Shown here: piece by piece, positions 34,519 through 42,040 of the stretch
Numbering within the stretch: the stretch's first letter is position 1
Layout: each line of letters begins with the position of its first letter
From: CAVOKN01 sp963696505
Lineage (GTDB): Bacteria > Pseudomonadota > Gammaproteobacteria > Burkholderiales > Rhodocyclaceae
NCBI GenBank assembly: GCA_963696505.1
Contig: CAVOKN010000018.1
Span: 1-64,000 of the forward strand
DNA: 64,000 bases
Direction of reading: 5' to 3'
Notes under the pieces: generated by a model
The model's input: only the letters and a program-made list of their open reading frames with translations
Told to the model about the DNA's origin: nothing
Databases searched by the model: none
Program-made: the position numbers and the translations under genes

Positions 34519-35345
34519 CCGGCGGCGCGCAGTTCGCGCCGCAGCCCGGCGATCTCGTCGCGCAGGGCCGCGATCTCGGTGTGCAGTTCGCGCGTGTCGG
34601 CATCTATGCGCTCGGTCACCACTTTCTCGGTGTGCTCGGCCTCGGCATGCTGCTGCGACTGCATGGCGTTCACAATGATGGCGATGAACAGGTTCAGCAT
34701 GGTGAAGGTGGAGATCATGATGAACAGCACGAAGAACACCCAGGCAAAGGGATAGGCCTCCATCACCGGGCGCGCGATGCCCATCGACCAGCTTTCCAGC
34801 GTCATGACCTGGAACAGGGTGTAGGCCGACTCGCCGAGGCTGCCGAACCAGTCCGGAAAGCGCTCGCCGAATAGCTTGGTGGCGATCACCGCGGCGACGT
34901 AGAAGATGATGCCGATGATGGCGATCACCGACGACAGGCCCGGGATCGCCGCCAGCAGCCCGCCCACCACGCGGCGCATGCTCGGCACCATGGTCAGCAG
35001 GCGCAGCACCCGCAGCACGCGCAGCGCCCTGAGCACGGCGAAGGGGCCGGAAGCCGGCAGCAGCGCGACGGCCACGACCAGGAAGTCGAACACGCTCCAC
35101 GGGTCGCGGAAAAAGGCCAGCCGGTGCGCCGCGATGCGCAGCGCGATCTCGACCACGAACACCGCCAGGATGAGCCTGTCGATCGCCACCAGCAACCCGC
35201 CCCACCTTGCCATGAGGCTCGCGCTGGTCTCCATGCCGAGGACGATGGCATTGATCACGATCAGCGCGATCAACAGGTTCTGAACCACCGGCCGCTCGAT
35301 CTCGCGGGCGAGCCGGCTGCGCCAGGTGTCCGGGGCGGAGTTCAT
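34503..35345 (-). CDS. Voltage-gated sodium channel, NaChBac/NavBac type
   Basis: 280 residues from the ATG at 35345, which overlaps the mnhG1 stop (ATGA). Six-TM channel subunit: S1 at about 22-38, S2 at 51-72, S3 at 84-97, S4 with Arg106, 109, 112 and 115 spaced every third residue (VLRALRVLRVLRLLTMV), S5 at 137-157, pore loop, and S6 at 198-228. The selectivity filter TLESWSM (182-188) is the sodium-selective bacterial type. A C-terminal coiled coil (about 245-273, heptads of Leu/Ile) would make the tetramer. It is the last gene of the double Mrp operon, so sodium entry and extrusion are encoded together. Confidence 0.95.
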   Translation of the reverse strand: MNSAPDTWRSRLAREIERPVVQNLLIALIVINAIVLGMETSASLMARWGGLLVAIDRLILAVFVVEIALRIAAHRLAFFRDPWSVFDFLVVAVALLPASGPFAVLRALRVLRVLRLLTMVPSMRRVVGGLLAAIPGLSSVIAIIGIIFYVAAVIATKLFGERFPDWFGSLGESAYTLFQVMTLESWSMGIARPVMEAYPFAWVFFVLFIMISTFTMLNLFIAIIVNAMQSQQHAEAEHTEKVVTERIDADTRELHTEIAALRDEIAGLRRELRAAGQATK

Positions 35346-35677
35346 TTCGCTTCTTCCTTGTTCTCTCGGGAGTAAAGCGGCGCGGCGGCGAGTTCTCCGG
35401 CGGAGAACTGCTGCCGCGCCGCCGCCCGCGCCAGCATGTGGGAGGCCACCGGCAGGGTGGCGAACAGGATCACGGCGATCGCCAGCAGGCGCCCGGCCCA
35501 GGCCCCTTCGCCGCCGATCAGCGCCGCGCCGGCGAGGATCAGCCCCAGCCCGAGGGTGCCGGCCTTGGTCGCGGAATGCTGGCGCGATACCGCGTCGCGC
35601 AGCCGGAACAGGCCCGCGGCCGCCACCAGCAGCACGACGCAGCCGAGGAAAGTCAGCGCCCAGCCGGCGGCGATCAT
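35342..35677 (-). CDS. mnhG: Na+/H+ antiporter Mrp subunit G, set 1
   Basis: 111 residues with three TM helices (about 5-22, 38-58, 65-85) and a hydrophilic tail. MnhG features: LFRLRDAVSRQHSATKAGTLGLGLIL and FATLPVASHMLARAA. It is part of the hetero-oligomeric Mrp antiporter complex. It overlaps mnhF1 upstream (35674-35677) and the sodium-channel gene downstream (35342-35345) by 4 bp each. Confidence 0.92.
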   Translation of the reverse strand: MIAAGWALTFLGCVVLLVAAAGLFRLRDAVSRQHSATKAGTLGLGLILAGAALIGGEGAWAGRLLAIAVILFATLPVASHMLARAAARQQFSAGELAAAPLYSRENKEEAK

Positions 35678-35946
35678 TCGCCCTCCCCTTCATCTTCCCT
35701 GCCGCGGCGATCGATCATGCGCGCCCAGGCCACCGTGGCGACAAAGCCCGCCAGAGCGAAACCGATCGCCACGTCGAGGAACAGCACGCGGCCCGAGGCC
35801 AGCGCCGCCGCCACGCACAGGCCGAGCGCGGCGGCGAACAGGATGTCCAGCGCCACCACGCGATCGGCGTCGGTGGGGCCACGCAGGAAGCGCAGCACCC
35901 CCAGCGCCGCCGCGGCCACCAGCAGCAGCACCATGACCGCGATCAC
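35674..35946 (-). CDS. mnhF: Na+/H+ antiporter Mrp subunit F, set 1
   Basis: 90 residues from a GTG at 35946 overlapping the mnhE1 stop (GTGA). Three TM helices; family core RFLRGPTDADRVVALDILFAAA, matching the MnhF RGPTxxDRVxAxD pattern. A longer frame upstream exists but overlaps mnhE1 and is not conserved. The acidic C-terminus (DRRGREDEGEGE) is unusual but harmless. Confidence 0.92.
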   Translation of the reverse strand: MIAVMVLLLVAAAALGVLRFLRGPTDADRVVALDILFAAALGLCVAAALASGRVLFLDVAIGFALAGFVATVAWARMIDRRGREDEGEGE

Positions 35947-36284
35947 GCCGCGCCCTCCGGCGGCAGCAGTCGCGCCACGTACTGCTCGAACTCGTGCCGG
36001 ATCGACGCCACCGCCGCCTCCGCCTGCGCCAGGTCGAGCACGTGCAGCAGCATCTCGCGCCGTCCCAGGTCGACGTCGATCACCGTCGTTCCCGGGGTCA
36101 GCGTCACCAGGCAGCCCAGCAGTGCGGCACCGGCCTCGCTCATCGGCGCGTACTCCATGCGGATCAATCCGGCACGCGGCAGCGGACCGGGACGCAGCAC
36201 CACCCCCGCCGTGGCGACGCCCGACACGAGCACCTGCCAAAGGAAGCGCAGCAGCAGCATTGCGGCGAGGGCAAGGCGCGTCAT
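35943..36284 (-). CDS. mnhE: Na+/H+ antiporter Mrp subunit E, set 1
   Basis: 113 residues, somewhat short for MnhE (about 150-160): it has a single hydrophobic N-terminal segment (LALAAMLLLRFLWQVLVSG), then the conserved soluble part (GLIRMEYAPMSEAGAALLGC, TLTPGTTVIDVDLGRREMLLHVLDL). The missing part corresponds to the N-terminal membrane region. The start overlaps the mnhD1 stop (36281-36284). Confidence 0.9.
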   Translation of the reverse strand: MTRLALAAMLLLRFLWQVLVSGVATAGVVLRPGPLPRAGLIRMEYAPMSEAGAALLGCLVTLTPGTTVIDVDLGRREMLLHVLDLAQAEAAVASIRHEFEQYVARLLPPEGAA

Positions 36285-37744
36285 CGCGTCCCTCCCAGCA
36301 CCTGAGCGGCATCGCGGGCGAAGGCGAGCACCGGCTCGGGGTAAAGCCCGACGCCCAGCGCCAATGCCGCGAGCAGGGCCACGGCGGCGTAAGCCGGCGC
36401 CAGCCGCGCCCCCGCTGCGGGCCGCCACTGCGGGTCGGGATGAGGCTTCCAGAAGGCTTCCATCCAGATCTTCATCATCGAGTACAGGGTGAGCGCGCTC
36501 ACCCCCAGCGCCACCGCGCCCCACAGCGCCTCGCCCTGGGCGAAGCTCTCCCGCACCAGCAGCAGCTTGCCCCAGAAGCCCGACAGCGGCGGTATGCCCA
36601 CCTGCGCCAGGGCAGTGACGAGGAAAAGAACGGCCAACCCGGGACGCGCCGCGTAAAGCCCGCCGATGCGGCGCAGGTCGTAGTGGCCGGCGAGCCGGAA
36701 CACGATGCCGGCGATCAGGATCAGTCCGCCCTTCACCACCATGTTGTGCCAGGCGTAGAACATGGCGCCGGCATTGCCCTCGGCGCTGGCCAGGGCGATG
36801 CCCAGCAGCATGTAGCCGATCTGGCTGACGATGTGGAAAGCGAGGATGCGCCGCACGTCCCAGTGGTAGGCGGCGCCCAGCACGCCGCTCACCATGGTCA
36901 GCATCGCGACCCAGCCCAGGGCCTGATAGAGCAGCGCCGGCGCCCCGGCGAACACGTCCCCCAGCACCCGGATCAGGGCATACACGCCGACCTTGGTCAG
37001 CAGCGCCGCGAACAGCGCCAGCAGCGGCGCCGGCAGGGTGTGGTAGGACGCCGGCAACCAGGCGTAGAGCGGGAAGGCGCCGGCCTTGATCAGCAGCGCG
37101 ATGGCCAGCAGCGCGACGAAGGGCAGCAGCACCGCGGGGTCGGTGTGGCGCGCCGCGGCCGCCAGCGCGCCGTAGTTGAGATGGCCGGTGGCGCCGTAGA
37201 GCAGCGCCACCGCCGCCAGCAACAGCAGGGTGCCGATCAGGTTGAGGGCGAAGTACTTGAGCGTCGCCTCCAGGCTGCGCGGCCCCCCGTCCCGCAGCAG
37301 CAGGCCGAGGGCGCAGATCAGCATCAGCTCGAACCAGACGTAGAGGTTGAACAGATCCGCGGTGAGAAAAGCGCCGCATGCACCCGCCATCAGGCCATGC
37401 AGCAGCGGATGCAGCGAAGGGTGCGGCGGCGGCGCATCGGCATCGGCTGCCAGGTAGAGCATCGCCACCGCCCCGATCAGCGCCGCCACCAGCACCATGG
37501 CGGCGCCCAGGCGGTCGGCGGCGAACTCGATGCCGAAGGGCGGCTGCCAGTCCCCCAGCGCCACCCGCGCCGCCGCGCCCTGTTCCACCAAAGTCAGCAG
37601 CCAGAGCGCGGCGGCGAGCAGCGCCAGCATGCCGGCGCGGCTCAGGGCGAGTTGCAGCCGCGGCCGGCTGCCCGTCAGGGCGCAGGCCATGGCGGTGGCC
37701 AGCGGCAGCAACAGGGGGAGCAAAACGGCGAAGTCGGCCCGCAA
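36281..37744 (-). CDS. mnhD: Na+/H+ antiporter Mrp subunit D, set 1
   Basis: 487 residues from a TTG at 37744, one base after the mnhC1 stop (TGAGTTG); no better start is in frame. It is a proton-translocating antiporter subunit homologous to NuoN/M-type subunits of complex I, with about 14 TM helices. Key blocks: DLFNLYVWFELMLICALGLLL (conserved TM5 Glu), LLIKAGAFPLYAWLPASYHT (conserved Lys and Pro), and LTKVGVYALIRVLGDVF. Intact. Confidence 0.93.
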   Translation of the reverse strand: MRADFAVLLPLLLPLATAMACALTGSRPRLQLALSRAGMLALLAAALWLLTLVEQGAAARVALGDWQPPFGIEFAADRLGAAMVLVAALIGAVAMLYLAADADAPPPHPSLHPLLHGLMAGACGAFLTADLFNLYVWFELMLICALGLLLRDGGPRSLEATLKYFALNLIGTLLLLAAVALLYGATGHLNYGALAAAARHTDPAVLLPFVALLAIALLIKAGAFPLYAWLPASYHTLPAPLLALFAALLTKVGVYALIRVLGDVFAGAPALLYQALGWVAMLTMVSGVLGAAYHWDVRRILAFHIVSQIGYMLLGIALASAEGNAGAMFYAWHNMVVKGGLILIAGIVFRLAGHYDLRRIGGLYAARPGLAVLFLVTALAQVGIPPLSGFWGKLLLVRESFAQGEALWGAVALGVSALTLYSMMKIWMEAFWKPHPDPQWRPAAGARLAPAYAAVALLAALALGVGLYPEPVLAFARDAAQVLGGTR

Positions 37745-37745
37745 C

Positions 37746-38123
37746 TCAGTCCTCCTCGACCGGCGGCTTGTAGCCCACACCGTGGGGCGGCTCCGCGGCG
37801 CGCAGCTCCCGCAGGTCGTCGCTGCGGCGCATGATGCGCACCGCCAGCACCAGCGAGAGGCACAGCAGGGCAAAGCCGATGACGATGGCGGTCAGTACCA
37901 GCGCCTGGGGCAGCGGGTTCGCCGCCTGGTCCAGCGCCTGCCGCCCGGCGGCGACGATGGGCGGCGTGGCCGATTCCAGGCGCCCGGCGGCGAACACCAG
38001 CAGGTTGAGGGCGGCACCGATCACCGATCCGCCCACCACCATGCGGAACAGGTCGCGGGACAGGACAAGGTAAGTCCCGGCGGCAACCGCCACGCCCATG
38101 ACGATGGCGAAAATCCAGATCAT
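37746..38123 (-). CDS. mnhC: Na+/H+ antiporter Mrp subunit C, set 1
   Basis: 125 residues, NuoK homologue with three TM helices (about 2-20, 27-46, 70-94). Family blocks: GTYLVLSRDLFRMVVGGSVIGAALNLLVF and DPLPQALVLTAIVI-like PLPQALVLTAIVIGFA. It overlaps the mnhB1 stop (ATGA, 38120-38123) and is followed one base later by mnhD1. Confidence 0.93.
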   Translation of the reverse strand: MIWIFAIVMGVAVAAGTYLVLSRDLFRMVVGGSVIGAALNLLVFAAGRLESATPPIVAAGRQALDQAANPLPQALVLTAIVIGFALLCLSLVLAVRIMRRSDDLRELRAAEPPHGVGYKPPVEED

Positions 38124-38551
38124 GCGCCCGGCTCCGGCTCGCCCAGCAGTCCCAGGCAGTAGCCGCCCACCGCGCCCCACACGCAGGCATAGACGCCGAG
38201 GTCGAAGGCGATGACGGTGGACAGGGGCAGTTCGGCGAAACCCAGCGGCACGAACCACCACAGGTGGGTCAGGTAGGGTTGGCCCGCGAGGACCCCCGGC
38301 AGGCCGCTCGCCAGTGCCAGCAGCACCCCCGCCGCGGCCAGATGCGCCGGACCCAGGGGCATGCGCCGCCGCGCGGCGTCGGCGCCGAAGGCGATGGCCC
38401 AGGCGGCGCTCGCCGACACCGCCACCAGCCCGCCGACGAAGCCGCCGCCGGGGGCGTTGTGGCCACGCAGCAGCAGCCACAGCGATCCGAGCAGCATCAC
38501 CGGGTAGAGGCCCCGCACTGCCAGTTCGAAGATCAGCGCGCGCGGGGTCAT
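38120..38551 (-). CDS. mnhB: Na+/H+ antiporter Mrp subunit B, set 1
   Basis: 143 residues, four TM helices. MnhB blocks: LLLRGHNAPGGGFVGGLV and FDLGVYACVWGAVGGYCLGLL. It overlaps both mnhA1 (38548-38551) and mnhC1 by 4 bp. In this set B is a separate gene, in contrast to the fused AB protein of the upstream set. Confidence 0.93.
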   Translation of the reverse strand: MTPRALIFELAVRGLYPVMLLGSLWLLLRGHNAPGGGFVGGLVAVSASAAWAIAFGADAARRRMPLGPAHLAAAGVLLALASGLPGVLAGQPYLTHLWWFVPLGFAELPLSTVIAFDLGVYACVWGAVGGYCLGLLGEPEPGA

Positions 38552-40812
38552 GGCGCCGCCGCCCGCTTGCGCCGCGCCAGTACCAGCAGCGGCCCCGCCG
38601 CCAGCAGGGCGAAGGCCACCACCGCGATCTCGCCCAGGGTGTCCAGGGCGCGAAAGTCCACGATGATGACGTTGACCACGTTGCGGCCGTGGGCCTGGGG
38701 CACGCTGGCGGCGCCGAAGAACTCGCTCACCGCGGCGTCGAAGGGCAGTCCCGCCGCCACCAGCAAGTAAAGCGTGAACATGCCGCCGAACAGCAGCGCC
38801 ACCGCGATCCTGAAAGGCTCGAAGCCCGGCGGCGCCGGTGGCGGCCGGCCGGCACGAACTTGCGGCAGTACGGCGGCGGCCACCACGACGAACACCGTCT
38901 CCACAGCGAACTGTGTGAAGGCGAGGTCCGGCGCCCCGGCGAACAGGAACAGCGCGGCGCTGCCGTAGCCCACCAGCCCGCTGGCGAGCAGCAGCGCGAA
39001 GCGGTCGCGCGCCCCCAATGTGGCCAGCGCCCCCGCCACCACGATCGCGCCGGCCGCGGCCAGTGGCAGGCTCAGTCCTTCCGCCGCCGGCCACAGCCGC
39101 TCACCGGATCCGGGCAACAGGAGCAGCAACCCGGCCACCGCGATCACCGCCACCAGCGCCAGCAGGTAGCGGTCGAGCAGTCCATGCTGAATCAATCGCG
39201 TGTGCCAGGCCGCGACATGGGTCAGCGCTTCGAGCTTGCGCTGGTACCAGGCGGCAGGTCCGACGGCATCGATCCATTTCACGTGTTCCAGGGCGGCGTG
39301 GAGCCGGTCCCAGAACACATAAATCGCCAGTCCCAGGCCCAGCGACAGCGCCAGCGCGCTCAGCACCGGGCCGGCATCGTAGGACGCCTCCAGCGGCAGG
39401 GCGGCGAGTTGCGGCGCCATTGCCCGCGCCGCCTCGGCCAGCATGGGGTCCACATGCTGCGGTGCCAGGCCGAACAGTACCCCCAGCCCCGCCAGCACCA
39501 GTGGCGGCAACAGCATGGTCCACGGCGCCTCGTGGGGATGGGCATCCGGCGGGCAGGTGTCGCGGCCCCAGAACACATGCACCGAGGCCACCGCCGCCAC
39601 CGCCACCGACACCGCGCCGACGATCACCGCAGCATAACCGGCGAAGGCCAGCAGCTCGGCCTCGGCCTTTGCTATCGTCATCACGTCCTTGGCGACGAAA
39701 CCGAAGGACAGCGGCAGCCCGGCCATGGACAGCGCCGCCAGCGCCGCCGCCAGCGCGGTCCACGGCAGGTGGCGGCGCATGCCGGTGAGATGGTCGATGC
39801 TGCGCGTGCCAGCGCCGTGGTCGAGGTTGCCGACGACGAAGAAAAGCGGCGCCTTGTACAGCGCGTGGGCGAAAAGGAAGGCTGCCACCGCCAGCGCCGC
39901 GCCCGGGTTGGGCAGGCCCACCAGCATGGTCAGCGTACCCAGCGAGGCCACCGTGGACCACGCCAGGATGCGCTTCAGGTCGCGCTCCCGCAGCGCGTGC
40001 AGCGCGCCCCACGCCGCGGTGACGCTGCCCGTCAGCACCAGCACCAGGTCCCAGAACAGCAACTGGCCGAAGGCGGGGTCGAGGCGCGCCAGCAGGTAGA
40101 TGCCGAGCTTGACCATGGTCGCCGAGTGCAGGTAGGCCGACACCGGCGTCGGCGCCGCCATGGCATTGGGCAGCCAGAAGTGGAAGGGGAACTGGGCCGA
40201 CTTGGTGAAGGCGCCAACGAACACCAGCCCCAGAGCCAGCGACAGGCCCGGCGCATCTTGCATCGCGGGTGCCGCGGCGATCAGGCCGCTCACCGAGTAC
40301 GTCCCGGCGATCTGCCCCAGGAGCAGGAAGCCGGCCAGCAGGAACAGCCCGCCGCCCCCGGTGACCAGCAGCGCCTGCTGCGCCGACTTGCGGTTGCCCT
40401 CGTCCTCGTGGCCGGTGCCCACCAGCAGGAAGGACAGGATGCTGGTCAGTTCCCAGAACACGAACAGCAGCAGCAGGTTGTCGGCGCTTACGGCACCGAC
40501 CATGGCGAGCAGGAAGAAGGAAAGCAGCAGCAGCACCCGCCCCGCCCGGGGAGCCCCCGCGAGATAGCCCGCGGCGTAAACGAATACCAGGCTGCCCACG
40601 CCGCAAATCAGCAGCAGCATCTGCGCCGACAATCCGTCCACGCGGAACGCGAGTTCCACGCCCAGGGACGGCACCCAGGGCCAGGAGACGGTCCAGGGCA
40701 GTGGCCGCTGGGCGAGCAGCAGCGACAGCGCGGCGAACAGCGCCAGCGGCAGTACCGCCCAAGGGAGCAGTCCGGTGGCGGAAAGCCCGTCGCGGGTGGA
40801 ATGGGCGTTCAT
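38548..40812 (-). CDS. mnhA: Na+/H+ antiporter Mrp subunit A, set 1
   Basis: 754 residues, about 20 TM helices, NuoL-like. Blocks: LLLLFVFWELTSILSFLLVGT (TM5 Glu), GAFTKSAQFPFHFWLPNAMAAPTPVSAYLHSATMVK (conserved Lys, Pro, His; read in pieces), and the C-terminal MrpA extension GAPDLAFTQFAVETVF and NVVNVIIVDFRALDTLGEI. This separates it from NuoL. It begins on the mnhG2 stop (ATGA at 40809-40812), linking the two Mrp sets into one transcription unit. Confidence 0.95.
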   Translation of the reverse strand: MNAHSTRDGLSATGLLPWAVLPLALFAALSLLLAQRPLPWTVSWPWVPSLGVELAFRVDGLSAQMLLLICGVGSLVFVYAAGYLAGAPRAGRVLLLLSFFLLAMVGAVSADNLLLLFVFWELTSILSFLLVGTGHEDEGNRKSAQQALLVTGGGGLFLLAGFLLLGQIAGTYSVSGLIAAAPAMQDAPGLSLALGLVFVGAFTKSAQFPFHFWLPNAMAAPTPVSAYLHSATMVKLGIYLLARLDPAFGQLLFWDLVLVLTGSVTAAWGALHALRERDLKRILAWSTVASLGTLTMLVGLPNPGAALAVAAFLFAHALYKAPLFFVVGNLDHGAGTRSIDHLTGMRRHLPWTALAAALAALSMAGLPLSFGFVAKDVMTIAKAEAELLAFAGYAAVIVGAVSVAVAAVASVHVFWGRDTCPPDAHPHEAPWTMLLPPLVLAGLGVLFGLAPQHVDPMLAEAARAMAPQLAALPLEASYDAGPVLSALALSLGLGLAIYVFWDRLHAALEHVKWIDAVGPAAWYQRKLEALTHVAAWHTRLIQHGLLDRYLLALVAVIAVAGLLLLLPGSGERLWPAAEGLSLPLAAAGAIVVAGALATLGARDRFALLLASGLVGYGSAALFLFAGAPDLAFTQFAVETVFVVVAAAVLPQVRAGRPPPAPPGFEPFRIAVALLFGGMFTLYLLVAAGLPFDAAVSEFFGAASVPQAHGRNVVNVIIVDFRALDTLGEIAVVAFALLAAGPLLVLARRKRAAAP

Positions 40813-41138
40813 GGCGGCGGCCCGTCCCCTTCGCCGCTGTGCCGCGTGGCCTCCAGATGGAGCGCGGCCTTGACCAGCAGATGGGCGCTCACCGGCGCGG
40901 TGAGGAACAGGAAGGCCGAGACCAGCAGTTCGTGCAGGCTGAGGCCGGGCGCGCCGATGCTGAAATGGATCGCCGAGGCGATCAGCACACCCCCGACACC
41001 CAGCGTGGTGGCCTTGGTGGGGCCGTGCAGCCGGCGGTAGAAGTCCGACAGCCGGGCAAGCCCCAGCGAGCCGATGAAGGCGAAGACGGCACCCACCAGC
41101 AGCAGCAGCGCGATCACGAAGTCGGCAACGGTTTCCAC
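40809..41138 (-). CDS. mnhG: Na+/H+ antiporter Mrp subunit G, set 2
   Basis: 109 residues, three TM helices; blocks SLGLARLSDFYRRLHGPTKATTLG and FLFLTAPVSAHLLVKAAL. It starts 6 bp after the mnhF2 stop, the only positive gap of more than one base in the operon, and overlaps the start of mnhA1. The sequence is clearly different from mnhG of set 1, so the two sets are old paralogues and not a recent duplication. Confidence 0.93.
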   Translation of the reverse strand: METVADFVIALLLLVGAVFAFIGSLGLARLSDFYRRLHGPTKATTLGVGGVLIASAIHFSIGAPGLSLHELLVSAFLFLTAPVSAHLLVKAALHLEATRHSGEGDGPPP

Positions 41139-41144
41139 GGTTTC

Positions 41145-41414
41145 CTACTCGACGATGTCGCCGCGCAGCAGGAACTTCGATAGCGCGACGGTGCCGACGA
41201 AGCCGAGCAGCGCGATCACCAGCGCCGCCTCGAAGTAGAGCGCCGAGTCGAAGTGGATGCCCAGCACGATCAGCAGCGCCAGCGCGTCGATGTAGAGCGT
41301 GTCGAGAGCGAGGATGCGGTCGGGCAGCGTCGGCCCGCGCAACAGGCGCCAGAAGGCGAGCAGCAGCGCGGCCAGCAGCAGGGCACCGGCGATCGGCAGG
41401 ACGGCAGCGGTCAA
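41145..41414 (-). CDS. mnhF: Na+/H+ antiporter Mrp subunit F, set 2
   Basis: 89 residues, three TM helices, with RLLRGPTLPDRILALDTLYIDALALLIVLG, the MnhF core (RGPTxxDRIxAxD). It overlaps the end of mnhE2 (41411-41414). Confidence 0.93.
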   Translation of the reverse strand: MTAAVLPIAGALLLAALLLAFWRLLRGPTLPDRILALDTLYIDALALLIVLGIHFDSALYFEAALVIALLGFVGTVALSKFLLRGDIVE

Positions 41415-42040
41415 GGGAAGATCTCCTTCAGCGGCGCCTCGTAGCGCTGCTTCACGGTGGCGACGAGCTCCGCCTCGTCGGGAACGTGCAGGCCGTGCAC
41501 CAGCAGCCGCCGACGGTCGGGGCTCAGGTCCGCGGACACCGTCCCCGGCGTGAGGGTCACCACCGCCATCAGGGCCGCGATGCCGCGGGCATCGCGGATG
41601 TCCAGCGGCACCCAGACGAAGCGCGGCTGGAGCAGCGACTCCGGCCCGAGGATGCGGCGGGCGACGTCGATGTTCGACACCACGATGTCGCCCAGAACCC
41701 GCAGCACGAGCCGTCCCGCCACCACCCCGCGGGCGAATCGCCGCTCTCCGGCGGCTGAGTTTTCCGTCAGCGTGCGCGCCTCTCCCTCTCCCCCGGGTCC
41801 GGGGGAGAGGGCAGGGGTGAGGGGGAATGTCGAGTCGCCCGCCGGCCCATACCCCTCACCCTGCCCCTCTCCCCGCAAGCGGGGCGAGGGAACTGAACTG
41901 CGACCGCCTGTGACGAGCGGCACCGCCACGGCCAGCAGCAGTCCCAGCAGGATCTGACCCGCGGCCAAGCTGTTGTTGAGCAGCAGCCAGGTGGCAAGCA
42001 GGGTCGCGGAAAGCAGCGGCGATGGCAGGATGCGGCTCAC
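41411..42040 (-). CDS. mnhE: Na+/H+ antiporter Mrp subunit E, set 2, with repeat-encoded insert
   Basis: 209 residues from a GTG at 42040 overlapping the mnhD2 stop (GTGA), against about 160 in the family. The N-terminal TM part (LLATWLLLNNSLAAGQILLGLLLAVAVPLVT) and C-terminal conserved part (LGDIVVSNIDVARRILGPE, TLTPGTVSADLSPDRRRLLVHGL) are normal. Between them about 50 residues (roughly 66-118) rich in Pro/Gly/Glu, including SPRLRGEGQGEG and PLTPALSPGPGGEGE, are encoded by an inserted palindromic DNA repeat (41779-41893). The frame is kept, so the protein may still function with a cytoplasmic loop enlarged. Confidence 0.9.
   Translation of the reverse strand: MSRILPSPLLSATLLATWLLLNNSLAAGQILLGLLLAVAVPLVTGGRSSVPSPRLRGEGQGEGYGPAGDSTFPLTPALSPGPGGEGEARTLTENSAAGERRFARGVVAGRLVLRVLGDIVVSNIDVARRILGPESLLQPRFVWVPLDIRDARGIAALMAVVTLTPGTVSADLSPDRRRLLVHGLHVPDEAELVATVKQRYEAPLKEIFP
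41779..41893. repeat. Composite palindromic repeat inserted in mnhE2
   Basis: Contains cctctccccc/gggggagagg (41785-41794/41801-41810, perfect arms), ccccgcaagcgggg (41871-41884), and two long inverted copies of a ggggagagggcaggggtgag-like unit (41802-41825 against 41852-41874). This matches the common Gram-negative intergenic repeat whose translation reads LRGEGQGEG / LTPALSPG. Here it lies inside a gene. Confidence 0.85.
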
